Source: Deltaproteobacteria bacterium (GTDB taxonomy: Bacteria > Desulfobacterota > Desulfobulbia > Desulfobulbales > Desulfocapsaceae). From it: a stretch of 64,000 nt of DNA. The stretch covers positions 88,702 to 152,701 of the forward strand of contig JAPLJF010000033.1 of the NCBI GenBank assembly GCA_026388715.1, read 5' to 3'. The position numbers were made by a program, and so were the translations under genes. How positions within the stretch are numbered: position 1 is the stretch's first letter; each line of letters begins with the position of its first letter. Below the pieces are notes generated by a model. It did not search any database. It worked only from the letters and a program-made list of their open reading frames with translations, and was not told the origin of the DNA. Of this stretch, positions 9,342 to 18,142 are shown one piece after another.

Positions 9342-9529
9342 ATGACCAATTCAGTTCACATATTACAGGCTGAAACTCTTTACAAAAGAGAGTATCATTT
9401 GTCATACTCCTCAACCCAAAAAACAGTTTTGATAATACCATCTGACAGAAAAAAAACACCTTTTTTCAGTATTTCTGGCACGCGGCACACCCTGCAAAAG
9501 AGTCAATTCACCTCTAAATATAATTATCC

Positions 9530-10594
9530 ATGTCTGATTCCTTCAAAAACCTGTACCTTCTGGGCCGTCCTTTCAGCCCACTCTACAGCACGGCCATGAA
9601 GCTCCGCTCCTCCCTGTATGATCGAGGATTCTTTCGCCGATACAAGATGGACGTTCCCGTTATCTCGATCGGCAATCTGACCATGGGCGGAACCGGCAAG
9701 ACCCCCATCGTCAGTTACCTGGCCTCTTTTTTACAGAGCCATGGTTACAAACCGGCCATCATCAGTCGTGGCTATGGTGGTGGTGCCGACAACAAGGTCA
9801 ACGTGGTCTCGGATGGAGAAGAACTCTACCTTGATGCCAAACAGGCAGGAGACGAACCACGGCTGCTGGCCGAGACCCTGCCGGGAATCCCTGTCCTCAC
9901 CGGTATTGTGCGCGCCCTGCCCTGTAAACACGCCATTCACACCCTTGGCTGTGACATCCTTCTCCTTGACGATGGATTCCAGCATCTGGCCGTGGAGCGG
10001 GATATCAATCTGGTGCTGTTCAGCGCCGATTCACTGGCGGGCAACAGCCGGGTCTTTCCCGGCGGTGATCTGCGGGAACCGGTTTCCGCACTCCAGCGTG
10101 CTGATGCCTTTCTGCTGACGGGTACGACCTCAGCAAACAAGGAAAGGGCGGAGCGTTTTGCCGCTCTTCTCCAGGATCGCTTTCCCCATAGACCTGTTTT
10201 TTTCAGCAGGTACAGCCCTTACGACGCCAGAAACGAGAAAGAAAACACAACGCTTCCCCTTGCGTCCCTGCCAACACCGCTCTTTGCTTTTTGCGGGATT
10301 GCCAGGCCGGAGGCCTTCCAGCAGACCCTGGCCGCACAGGGTCTTATTTTAAGCGGTTTTACCGCTCTCAAGGATCATCAACACTATACCCCCCGCATCT
10401 TGCAGCAACTCCGAAAAGAGGCCGGAGACACTGGAGCCCAAGGGATCATTACTACTGCCAAGGATATGGTCAAGCTCAAGAACTGCAATTTTCCCCTCCC
10501 CTTTTATAGCCTGCAAATGCAGACCCATGTTGACGATGGACTGCAATCCTTTATCATGGAGAAGCTGGCACTGCTTACGCGAACTACCAGATGA
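9530..10594 (+). CDS. lpxK: Tetraacyldisaccharide 4'-kinase
   Basis: LpxK phosphorylates the 4' position of the lipid A disaccharide on the inner membrane. 354 aa, normal length. The N-terminal hydrophobic segment is followed by VISIGNLTMGGTGKTP, the kinase P-loop near residues 46-60, and by LLLDDGFQH, the conserved catalytic/metal motif near 145. The N-terminal LRSSLYDRGFF is typical. The ribosome site is weak. It is about 200 bp upstream of lpxC in the same direction. Confidence 0.96.
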   Translation: MSDSFKNLYLLGRPFSPLYSTAMKLRSSLYDRGFFRRYKMDVPVISIGNLTMGGTGKTPIVSYLASFLQSHGYKPAIISRGYGGGADNKVNVVSDGEELYLDAKQAGDEPRLLAETLPGIPVLTGIVRALPCKHAIHTLGCDILLLDDGFQHLAVERDINLVLFSADSLAGNSRVFPGGDLREPVSALQRADAFLLTGTTSANKERAERFAALLQDRFPHRPVFFSRYSPYDARNEKENTTLPLASLPTPLFAFCGIARPEAFQQTLAAQGLILSGFTALKDHQHYTPRILQQLRKEAGDTGAQGIITTAKDMVKLKNCNFPLPFYSLQMQTHVDDGLQSFIMEKLALLTRTTR

Positions 10595-10801
10595 TGTGTT
10601 TTTCCCCACCTCCTGCCGCTATCGTGTTTTTTATCCCACAGAAAATCTACCCACAAGCAAACCATAAAAAACGACACAACATGCTGAATACAAACAATAA
10701 TTTTATTTAATATTGCAAAATGCACATTATGGTTTATTTTTTGCATAGTTCAAGTTAATAGAACGCTGTACTTATTCCTGAACAAACAAGGTTTTTTTTA
10801 T

Positions 10802-11803
10802 ATGTCACGTCAAATAGAACTCCATCAACATACTATCCGCAAGACCATTCGTTGTGAAGGCGTTGGTCTGCACTCAGGTGAGCCTGTCAATATGGCAATC
10901 AAGCCAGCCCCTGAAAACAACGGCATTCGTTTTTTCCGTTGCGACCTGACCTCTCATCAGCATATTCAGGCCCATATGGATAAGATCGTTGACACCCGTC
11001 GTTCCACAACCATCAGTGACAACGGTATAACCGTCGCCACCACGGAACACCTCATGGCCGCCCTCCTCGGATTCGGCATTGATAACGCCGACATTGAACT
11101 TGACGGGGTTGAAGTTCCGATCATGGATGGCAGCGCCGGTCCTTTTATTCATCTCCTTGCCCAGGCAGGAAAAAGAAAGCAGACGGCCTTGCGTAAAGTG
11201 CTGCGTATCACCAAGGAAATCATTTATCAGGACGGCGTCAGCTTTCTCCGGATTCTCCCCTATAATGGCTTCAAGATCAGCGGCAAGATTGACTTTAACG
11301 ATCAGGTCATCCAGACCCAGCACTATTCAATCAACCTGACAGAAGATCGCTTTGCCAAAGAAATCGCCATGGCCAGGACCTTCGGATATGCTGAACAGGT
11401 TGAGGAATTATGGAAGCAAGGACTGGCGCTCGGCGTCAACCTGAGCAATGTAATCGCCATTCATTGGGATCGAAAAAGCGTATTAAATGAAGAAGGTCTG
11501 CGATTTGACAATGAATTTATCCGTCATAAGGTCCTGGATCTGGTAGGCGATCTGGCGCTGCTTGGCTGTCCTGTCCTTGGCCATGTTACTGCCCATTGTG
11601 CTGGTCATACTCAACACCTTGCCTTTATGCAGGCCATTGCCAATGCCACCGACTGCTGGGAGCTTATTGAACTGAGCCAAAACGGCAACTACTCCGTGCT
11701 GGATCAAGTCATCTCCAGCACGAAAGCGGCTGGAGACATGCTCGTGCCCCTTTTCAGACCACAACCCGCACAGCCAGATATCGCCCCGGCGGCATCCTAC
11801 TGA
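10802..11803 (+). CDS. lpxC: UDP-3-O-acyl-N-acetylglucosamine deacetylase
   Basis: LpxC is the Zn-dependent deacetylase that commits carbon to lipid A. 333 aa. Seen: GVGLHSGEPV near residue 22, TVATTEHLMAALLG with the first Zn-ligand His, ARTFGY near 188, the second ligand motif FIRHKVLDLVGDLALLG, and HCAGHTQHLAF with the catalytic His. The C-terminal ~25 residues are a variable tail. A strong terminator follows. The 207-bp gap upstream is AT-rich and has no gene. Confidence 0.97.
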   Translation: MSRQIELHQHTIRKTIRCEGVGLHSGEPVNMAIKPAPENNGIRFFRCDLTSHQHIQAHMDKIVDTRRSTTISDNGITVATTEHLMAALLGFGIDNADIELDGVEVPIMDGSAGPFIHLLAQAGKRKQTALRKVLRITKEIIYQDGVSFLRILPYNGFKISGKIDFNDQVIQTQHYSINLTEDRFAKEIAMARTFGYAEQVEELWKQGLALGVNLSNVIAIHWDRKSVLNEEGLRFDNEFIRHKVLDLVGDLALLGCPVLGHVTAHCAGHTQHLAFMQAIANATDCWELIELSQNGNYSVLDQVISSTKAAGDMLVPLFRPQPAQPDIAPAASY

Positions 11804-11835
11804 CTTTTTGACTTTCATCTTCCGGAATAAAAAAA

Positions 11836-11874
11836 GGGGCTGCGTAAGTTAATCTTACCGCAGCCCCTTTTTTT
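11836..11874 (+). terminator. Rho-independent terminator of lpxC
   Basis: GGGGCTGCGTAAG and CTTACCGCAGCCCC pair with one bulged base; a run of T follows (and A before), so it can also stop the converging epimerase transcript. Confidence 0.85.
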
Positions 11875-11905
11875 ATTCCTTGCCACAGAGATTAACCAAG
11901 CGACG

Positions 11906-12913
11906 TTACTGATAATACTCTTTATACCACGCCACGAATTTACGCACCCCTTCGACCAACGACGTTGCCGGTTTGTAACCAAAATCCCGTTTCAGATCAT
12001 CCACATTGGCATAGGTGATCGGGACATCACCTGGCTGCATAGGCAGGAAATTCTTATCCGCCTTGCGCCCTAAAGCTTCCTCAAGAACATGGATGAAGTG
12101 CAGCAGCTTTTCCTTGTCATTATTTCCTATATTATAAATACGATACGGGCAGTAGGAGGTCGCCGGATCAGGCAGGTCGCCATTCCACAACGGATCCGGC
12201 TCCGGCACCTTGGCAATGACCCGGACCACGCCTTCGACGATATCGTCAATATAGGTAAAGTCACGCTCCATATTGCCGTTATTAAAGACATTGATCGGCT
12301 CACCGGCCAGGATGGCCCTGGCGAAAAGGGCGGGGGCCATGTCCGGCCTGCCCCACGGGCCATAGACCGTAAAAAAGCGCAATCCGGTTGTGGGCAGCCC
12401 AAAAAGATGACTGTAGGTGTGTGCCATCAACTCGTTGGCCTTCTTTGAGGCCGCATACAGAGAGACCGGATGATCCACATTATCATGCACCGAATAGGGC
12501 TGCCTGGTATTGGCCCCATACACCGAACTTGATGAGGCATAGACAAGGTGTTTGACTCCGGAATGGCGACAACCTTCCAGGATATTGACAAAGCCCACGA
12601 TATTGGTATCCACATAGGAATACGGGTTGATGAGGGAATAGCGAACCCCGGGCTGGGCGGCCAGATTGACCACCGCGTCAAAGCTGTTGTCCTGAAACAG
12701 CTTTTCCATGGCCGGTCGATCGGCAATATCAATATTCACATGGCGGAAACGCTCTCCTGCTGCCAGATGGGCCAGCCGATCTTTTTTCAACTGGGGGTCA
12801 TAATAGTCAGTCAGGTTGTCAACGCCAACCACCTCCGCACCATTATCCGTCAACCTTCTGACCAGATGGGCCCCAATAAAACCGGCTGCTCCGGTCACAA
12901 GTATTTTTTTCAT
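11906..12913 (-). CDS. NAD-dependent epimerase, UDP-glucuronate 4-epimerase type
   Basis: 335 aa short-chain sugar-nucleotide epimerase. NAD motif TGAAGFIGAHL near residue 8; catalytic Ser region YASSSSVYG and YAASKKANE with the Tyr-x3-Lys pair; FFTVYGPWGRPDMA is the signature of UDP-glucuronate 4-epimerases that supply galacturonate for capsule or LPS. The start MKKILVTG is chosen because the longer frame overlaps the aldolase gene. It begins 14 bases after the aldolase stop, so the two form an operon. The exact substrate is inferred. Confidence 0.9.
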   Translation of the reverse strand: MKKILVTGAAGFIGAHLVRRLTDNGAEVVGVDNLTDYYDPQLKKDRLAHLAAGERFRHVNIDIADRPAMEKLFQDNSFDAVVNLAAQPGVRYSLINPYSYVDTNIVGFVNILEGCRHSGVKHLVYASSSSVYGANTRQPYSVHDNVDHPVSLYAASKKANELMAHTYSHLFGLPTTGLRFFTVYGPWGRPDMAPALFARAILAGEPINVFNNGNMERDFTYIDDIVEGVVRVIAKVPEPDPLWNGDLPDPATSYCPYRIYNIGNNDKEKLLHFIHVLEEALGRKADKNFLPMQPGDVPITYANVDDLKRDFGYKPATSLVEGVRKFVAWYKEYYQ

Positions 12914-12927
12914 GATTTCCATCAATA

Positions 12928-14208
12928 TCAATCGTCAAAATGGCCTTCTGGCCCCTTATTTACATCAAGCGTTCTCGCGCGTTCAATAATCATTTCCCGG
13001 GTCCATTGCCCCGGGTCTTCAATCCGCCCCACCTTGGGTCCAAGATCATACGACCCGGCCTCAAGAATCACCTCGCGGGCCAGGGTGGCACTGCCTCCGG
13101 CATAGAACACATCCATCAGCATGGTATAGACAAAATCCTCCACCCGTTTGGACATCCGCTCACGGATTGCTCGGGGCTGGCCAAGGAGCCTGGGCTCAAA
13201 GGGCAGATTCAGTTTTTTGTAGTCGCCACTCTTCCATTCCTTGGCCTCGGCATAGGCCGTCATCTGCTCCCACATCTCCTCACTGACACCCTCACCTTCA
13301 ACCTTCTGCAAATTGCCGCTGCCATCGAGGATAGCATTGCCATAATCATTGACCTCCACCCCCCAGGAAACCATCTGCAGGGCTGTGGCCACATTGGCCT
13401 TGGTGGTGCTGGTCTGCCTGGCAATGGCCCGCAGACGCTCCGAGCTGTTGCCGGAGGTCCCGTGCTGGGCGCCGGATGTCCCATACGGGGTGAGATGTTT
13501 ATGGATATCCATGGTCAGCTCCACCTGAATCCCCTGACTGCTGGCCTCAAGGCCATGGGTGGTGCCATTGTTCAAGGCGATCCAGTCGGGGCAGATCCCA
13601 TGGGCGTTCAGTCCCTTGATCAGGAAAGAGGCGTCATCAACGGTGGAGAGCCCCTGCGAACCTTTGATCTCACCCACCTCGGTCTCAAGCCCTGCCCAGG
13701 CGGGGATCATGGGGTTCAGTTCGATGTTGGCCAGCAGGTTCAGGTCATCAGGCATGTGCGAGGCGTCAATGGCAATCGAGGTGATACCCGCCTCAAAGAT
13801 CGTCGGAATCTCCACCCTGGCCATGGGCAGATCCCCTTCCTTCTTGATCCCGTAATGATCGGCATGGATGGCAACCGGCACGGTGATTCCCAGCTCATTG
13901 CACATGGCATCCACCTGCCGGGCGATATTCCAGTAATTCACCGCACAGTAGGCAGAGGCCCCGCCCTCGGACCGGGCAATCTCGATGATCAGCGCCGCAT
14001 CAGCCCGCTCTGCTGCCTGCAAGGCGCCGCGGATAATAAACAGATTCCGGCCATTGGCGGCCATGGTCATGGCCCCGCCTTTGGCCCGCAGGGCGCGGTC
14101 AATTACCTTGCCGCTGACCAGCAGGGCCTGGGAGTGGGGAAACAACTGTCTGATATTGGGGGGACGTCCAATATCCAATGCCTTTGCAAAATCTCCGATA
14201 ACACTCAT
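12928..14208 (-). CDS. Class II fructose-bisphosphate aldolase-like protein
   Basis: 426 aa. The metal-binding motif VAIHADHYG near residue 115 and a further His in LNNGTTHG are the class II aldolase ligands; an active-site-like region follows (GTSGAQHGTSG). It is longer than the classic Fba (about 350 aa) and diverged from it, with a C-terminal extension of about 80 residues. It may be a glycolytic/gluconeogenic aldolase or act on another sugar phosphate. The ATG at 14208 has GGAGGT at the right distance. It leads an operon with the uronate epimerase. Confidence 0.75.
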   Translation of the reverse strand: MSVIGDFAKALDIGRPPNIRQLFPHSQALLVSGKVIDRALRAKGGAMTMAANGRNLFIIRGALQAAERADAALIIEIARSEGGASAYCAVNYWNIARQVDAMCNELGITVPVAIHADHYGIKKEGDLPMARVEIPTIFEAGITSIAIDASHMPDDLNLLANIELNPMIPAWAGLETEVGEIKGSQGLSTVDDASFLIKGLNAHGICPDWIALNNGTTHGLEASSQGIQVELTMDIHKHLTPYGTSGAQHGTSGNSSERLRAIARQTSTTKANVATALQMVSWGVEVNDYGNAILDGSGNLQKVEGEGVSEEMWEQMTAYAEAKEWKSGDYKKLNLPFEPRLLGQPRAIRERMSKRVEDFVYTMLMDVFYAGGSATLAREVILEAGSYDLGPKVGRIEDPGQWTREMIIERARTLDVNKGPEGHFDD

Positions 14209-14321
14209 CACAACCTCCAGTTCATATAATCAGGGGAAAAATCACAACCTCTTCCTATAACGTACCCCAATAAAAGAGTCCAGCAGATGAGGTAACAGAC
14301 AATCTTTTCCGGACAAAACCA

Positions 14322-15163
14322 TCATTCTTCGGTATCAGCCTTTTCCGGTACGACAGGTTCCGGCTGAAAATCGGCAAAGCCTTTCCGGCCAAAAACCCAC
14401 ACGGCAACGACACTGATTTCATACAATATCATCAATGGCACCGCCATCATGAACTGATTCACGACATCAGGAGTTGGCGTTAGAATCGCCGCAATAATAA
14501 AATTGGCAAGAATGGCATACTTGCGATGACGATTCAAAAAAGCAAGATTAATAACGCCAATCTTGGCCAGAAAAACCATCAGCACCGGCATTTCAAAGAT
14601 TACCCCAAAGGCAATAAGCAGATGGAGGGCCAGGGAAAAATATTCGGTGACAGCCGGCATTGATATCAGAAAATCATTGCTGTACCCAACAAGAAAACGG
14701 AAGGCGGGTGGAAAGACGACAAAATAGCCAAAGGTCGCGCCACTCAAAAAACAAATGGTGGAGAGAAAGGAAAAGGGCAGCAGCACGCGTTTCTCATGTT
14801 TGTACAGACCAGGGGCCAGAAAACGCCAGATCTGATAAAAAATGACCGGACTGGCCAGAAGCAGACCACAGACTACGGCGAGCTTTAGATAAAAAAAAAC
14901 CCTTCCTGGTACGAGGTAAAAATCAGTGATGAGCCTTTGGGCAGGACATCAGTGAGTGGCTTGAAAAACCAGACCCCAATGGATTCGATATAGTTGTACG
15001 CCGCGGTAAAACCAACAACGACGGCAGCCAGGGAGATAATAAGGCAGGAGCGCAGATCACGCAGATGACCAGTCAAGGACTGGGCATTGAATTGCTCATC
15101 TTCTGTTCCGGGGACTTGTTCAGGGATTTCCACCTGTTTTGAAGCATTATTCTGTTCCATCAT
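14322..15163 (-). CDS. tatC: Sec-independent translocase TatC, interrupted by a frameshift
   Basis: TatC is the core membrane receptor of the twin-arginine export system. The N-terminal 92 codons (15163-14885) hold SLTGHLRDLRSCLI, the first membrane segment and TSYQEGFFF, then hit a stop. The rest continues in another frame: YLKLAVVCGLLLASPVIFYQ, PGLYKHEKR, LSGATFGYFVVFP, LTPTPDVVNQ. Both halves match TatC without a gap if one T is added to the T9 run (A9 at 14891-14899). The joined protein would be about 280 aa, normal. It could be a sequencing error, a young mutation, or rescue by slippage; the latter two are biologically plausible because Tat-type signal peptides are encoded nearby. Confidence 0.9.
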
Positions 15164-15285
15164 TGTTATTCTTGGTATTTTCTTCTCTTAAATGATATTG
15201 TAGCCGGGTTATTTTCTGCTGAATCTTCTCAGGGGACACCCACTGAAAAGATCATTATTCACAGCCTGTCTTCCCGAAGAACACC

Positions 15286-17091
15286 ATGAACTACATACCA
15301 TCCAGAATCACTCTTTGCAACTCATTCAATAAAGGATCAATATTGCAAAAAACACTCTTATCCATCGTAATTCTGCTTTGTGCCCTTCTTCACTGCCCCG
15401 GAACTGCTCTTGCTGTCACCGCGGAAAGGTTGAATCTAGCCCTCCGTGATCGTCTCGAACAGACCAGCATTAACTTTTCCGATATTCAGACTGATAAAGA
15501 AGCCAATAAGATGCAGCGCTGGCTGGCTGTCATCTATACCAAGACAGGCTTACAACCCCTCTGGGTCACCACGGACGGCCCTGGGAAAAAAGCGGAAATT
15601 CTGTTCTCGGTTTTAATAAATTCCGAAGCGGATGGCCTGATCCCGGAACAATACCATGTGAACCGGATTACCTCCCTCTGGAATAGCACGACACCAGAAG
15701 AGTTGATTGATCTCGACACCCTGTTGACCCTTGCCTTCATCACCTACGCCCATGACGCCCAGGAAGGAAGGACGCATTCCAGAAAAAGCAACCCCGATCT
15801 TCTGGTGAAGGATGAAGACACTTCTGCTTTTTATAAACTGGCGTTCATAAAAACAGCCCTCTCTGCTCCAGATTTCAACCAATTTATGGATAGTCTGTTG
15901 CCGTCACATAAATTTTATAGAAATCTGCGTGCTGCCTTGCCACGATATCAAGTTCTGGCCACCGCCGGTGGCTGGTCTCCTGTCGCAGCCGGCAAATCCA
16001 TCCATCCAGGCGAACAGGATTCAAGAATCCCGGCAATAGGGAAAAGATTACAGATTGAAGGCTTTCTCCAATCGGCGACAACCGACTCCCCTGTTTATGA
16101 TAAGGCGCTTGAACAGGCCGTCATCCAGTTTCAGCTTCGCCACGGCCTGACCAGCGATGGCGTGATTGGTAAATCCACCATCACTGCCATGAACATACCC
16201 GCCGAGCAGAAAGTCAGACAAATTATCATCAATCTTGAGCGTTGGCGCGAGGAAGCCCATGATCTTGGTAAAAAATATGTGCTGGTGGATATTGCCGGTT
16301 TTACCCTGAAAGGCATTGAAAACGATATGGTCATGCTGGAAATGCCCGTTATTGTCGGCACCCAACTCCACGAAACACCAGTATTCAGTGATCTGATCCA
16401 ATATATAGACCTCAACCCTTACTGGAATATTCCACCCAGCATTGCCCGTAATGAACTGCTGGCCGATCTGAGAAAAAATCCTCAATATCTTAACAAAGAG
16501 CATATCCGTCTCTTCAGTGACAGGACATCTGAGGCCAGAGAGATAAATCCCCTGTCCATTGACTGGAACCAGGTGAGCCCAAATCAAATGGGCCAGTTCG
16601 TATTACGGCAAGACCCTGGCAAATGGAACGCCCTTGGTGCAATCAAATTTGTCTTTCCCAATCATTTTAATGTCTATATGCATGACACCCCTGCGCAGGC
16701 CTACTTTAAACGTTCCAACCGGGCCTTCAGTCATGGCTGTATTCGTCTCGGCAATCCTCTCAAACTGGCGGAATTCCTCCTGGGTGGCAGTGAAAAAGGC
16801 TGGTCTTCAGAACAAGTCAATAAGCTCATAAGCACGGGTAAACGCACCATTATCCGTCTGCCAACACCTCTACCGGTTCATATCACCTACCAGACCGTCA
16901 CAAGCGACCAGAATGGCATAATCTCTTTTTATACGGACATCTATGATCGTGATCAGCAGCTTGAAGACATACTTTTCAAGTTACAACATATAGATACAAC
17001 AACAGATAAAGGCATGGTTCAAGTCAGGAAGAGCAACTTTTCAATCGTCACTCCGGCAAAGACAAAAATTGATAACTCGTTGAGGCAATGA
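15286..17091 (+). CDS. L,D-transpeptidase, YcbB/LdtD family
   Basis: 601-aa periplasmic enzyme that makes 3-3 cross-links in peptidoglycan. A signal peptide covers about residues 1-43 (ending ALAV). A scaffold domain follows; near residues 255-305 is a peptidoglycan-binding repeat (AVIQFQLRHGLTSDGVIGKST), then the YkuD domain with YIDLNPYWNIPPSIA and the catalytic FSHGCIRL with Cys near 485. The order and length are those of E. coli LdtD (YcbB). The next gene is a MepK-type endopeptidase, the same pairing as in E. coli ycbB-ycbK. Confidence 0.93.
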   Translation: MNYIPSRITLCNSFNKGSILQKTLLSIVILLCALLHCPGTALAVTAERLNLALRDRLEQTSINFSDIQTDKEANKMQRWLAVIYTKTGLQPLWVTTDGPGKKAEILFSVLINSEADGLIPEQYHVNRITSLWNSTTPEELIDLDTLLTLAFITYAHDAQEGRTHSRKSNPDLLVKDEDTSAFYKLAFIKTALSAPDFNQFMDSLLPSHKFYRNLRAALPRYQVLATAGGWSPVAAGKSIHPGEQDSRIPAIGKRLQIEGFLQSATTDSPVYDKALEQAVIQFQLRHGLTSDGVIGKSTITAMNIPAEQKVRQIIINLERWREEAHDLGKKYVLVDIAGFTLKGIENDMVMLEMPVIVGTQLHETPVFSDLIQYIDLNPYWNIPPSIARNELLADLRKNPQYLNKEHIRLFSDRTSEAREINPLSIDWNQVSPNQMGQFVLRQDPGKWNALGAIKFVFPNHFNVYMHDTPAQAYFKRSNRAFSHGCIRLGNPLKLAEFLLGGSEKGWSSEQVNKLISTGKRTIIRLPTPLPVHITYQTVTSDQNGIISFYTDIYDRDQQLEDILFKLQHIDTTTDKGMVQVRKSNFSIVTPAKTKIDNSLRQ

Positions 17092-17264
17092 ATTTTTCCC
17101 CTTCACCAGGATGACCATGTTGACAAGAGGGATGTTTTTAGGGTACAAATTGTCATCTTATCCTCCACACCCGAAATGGTGACAACGGAAAGGACAGAAA
17201 AACGCTATCTTGATTATAAAATCGAATAAAAGATAAGATCAACTTAAGGATACAGGCAAAGCCA

Positions 17265-17795
17265 ATGAATCGACGAAATTTTCTTGGGCGGGCAATGGCC
17301 ATGGTCCCCCTTTTTTTACTCTCTTCTCCCAGCTCCTTACTGGCCAGCTTTGAAGAAAAAACCCTCTCCTTTTATCACACCCACACCTTAAAAGAACTGT
17401 CCATCGTCTATTTCAGAAATGGTCGCCATATTCCCAGCGCCCTGGCCACAATTAACAATTTCCTGAAAGATTTCAGGACGGGAGATATCCATCCCATTGA
17501 TCCAGCCCTGCTCGACCTTCTCCATGACCTGCAACTAGCCACAGGCACCAAAAAATTCTTTGAAGTGATTTCTGGATACAGATCGCCTCAGACCAACGCC
17601 ATGCTCCATAGTAATAGCGGCGGGGTTGCCAGCCATAGCCTGCACATGCTTGGCAAGGCTATAGATATCCGTCTCCCCTCTTTCAGTACTGGCCATCTGC
17701 ACAAGATTGCCCTCGCCTTCCAGCGGGGTGGAGTTGGCTATTATCCTCAATCCGATTTTATCCACATAGACACAGGCCATGTCCGCACCTGGTAG
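17265..17795 (+). CDS. MepK-like (YcbK/DUF882) murein endopeptidase with Tat-type signal
   Basis: 176 aa. The N-terminus MNRRNFLGRAMAMVPLFLL has the RR-x-F-L pattern of a twin-arginine signal. The body holds SGYRSPQTNAML, ASHSLHMLGKAIDIRLP and FIHIDTGHVR, which supply the His/Asp/His zinc ligands of the M15-related YcbK family. E. coli MepK cleaves 3-3 mDap cross-links, and its gene lies beside ldtD, as here. So the pair probably makes and trims 3-3 bonds. It lies 173 bp after the transpeptidase. Confidence 0.9.
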   Translation: MNRRNFLGRAMAMVPLFLLSSPSSLLASFEEKTLSFYHTHTLKELSIVYFRNGRHIPSALATINNFLKDFRTGDIHPIDPALLDLLHDLQLATGTKKFFEVISGYRSPQTNAMLHSNSGGVASHSLHMLGKAIDIRLPSFSTGHLHKIALAFQRGGVGYYPQSDFIHIDTGHVRTW

Positions 17796-17830
17796 CGGAC
17801 TCATTTTCCCATTTGCATGAAGAGACAGAT

Positions 17831-18142
17831 ATGGATTTCTGGTATGTCTATATCGTCCGCTGCAGTGATAACACCCTCTATACCGGCATCACCACAGACT
17901 TAAGTAGACGCCTCCTGGAACACAACTCCGGGCCAAAAGGAGCGCGATATACCAGGTCACGCCGGCCAGTCGCGCTTGTCTATTGCGAACAGGTCGCATC
18001 CAGATCTGCCGCAACCAGCCGTGAGTCTCATATCAAAAAGCTCAAGATATCCCAGAAAGGCCAACTGGTGGCGCAACAAGAGAAAATATCCTTGATGACT
18101 TCTTACAAGACTATCTACCATGACCTCAATCCTGATTGTTGA
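17831..18142 (+). CDS. GIY-YIG nuclease family protein (YhbQ type)
   Basis: 103 aa. WYVYIVRCSDNTLYTGITTDLSRRLLEHN is split here as YVYIVRC and LYTGITTDLSRR, the GIY-YIG core, with RYTRSRRPVALVYCE and a Glu in SRESHIKKLK as catalytic-type residues. Small single-domain members of this family (UPF0213) have unclear roles, possibly in DNA repair. The start MDFWYVY at 17831 is chosen over an ATG 18 bases earlier because a purine-rich ribosome site lies between them. It overlaps the next gene by 23 bases. Confidence 0.88.
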   Translation: MDFWYVYIVRCSDNTLYTGITTDLSRRLLEHNSGPKGARYTRSRRPVALVYCEQVASRSAATSRESHIKKLKISQKGQLVAQQEKISLMTSYKTIYHDLNPDC

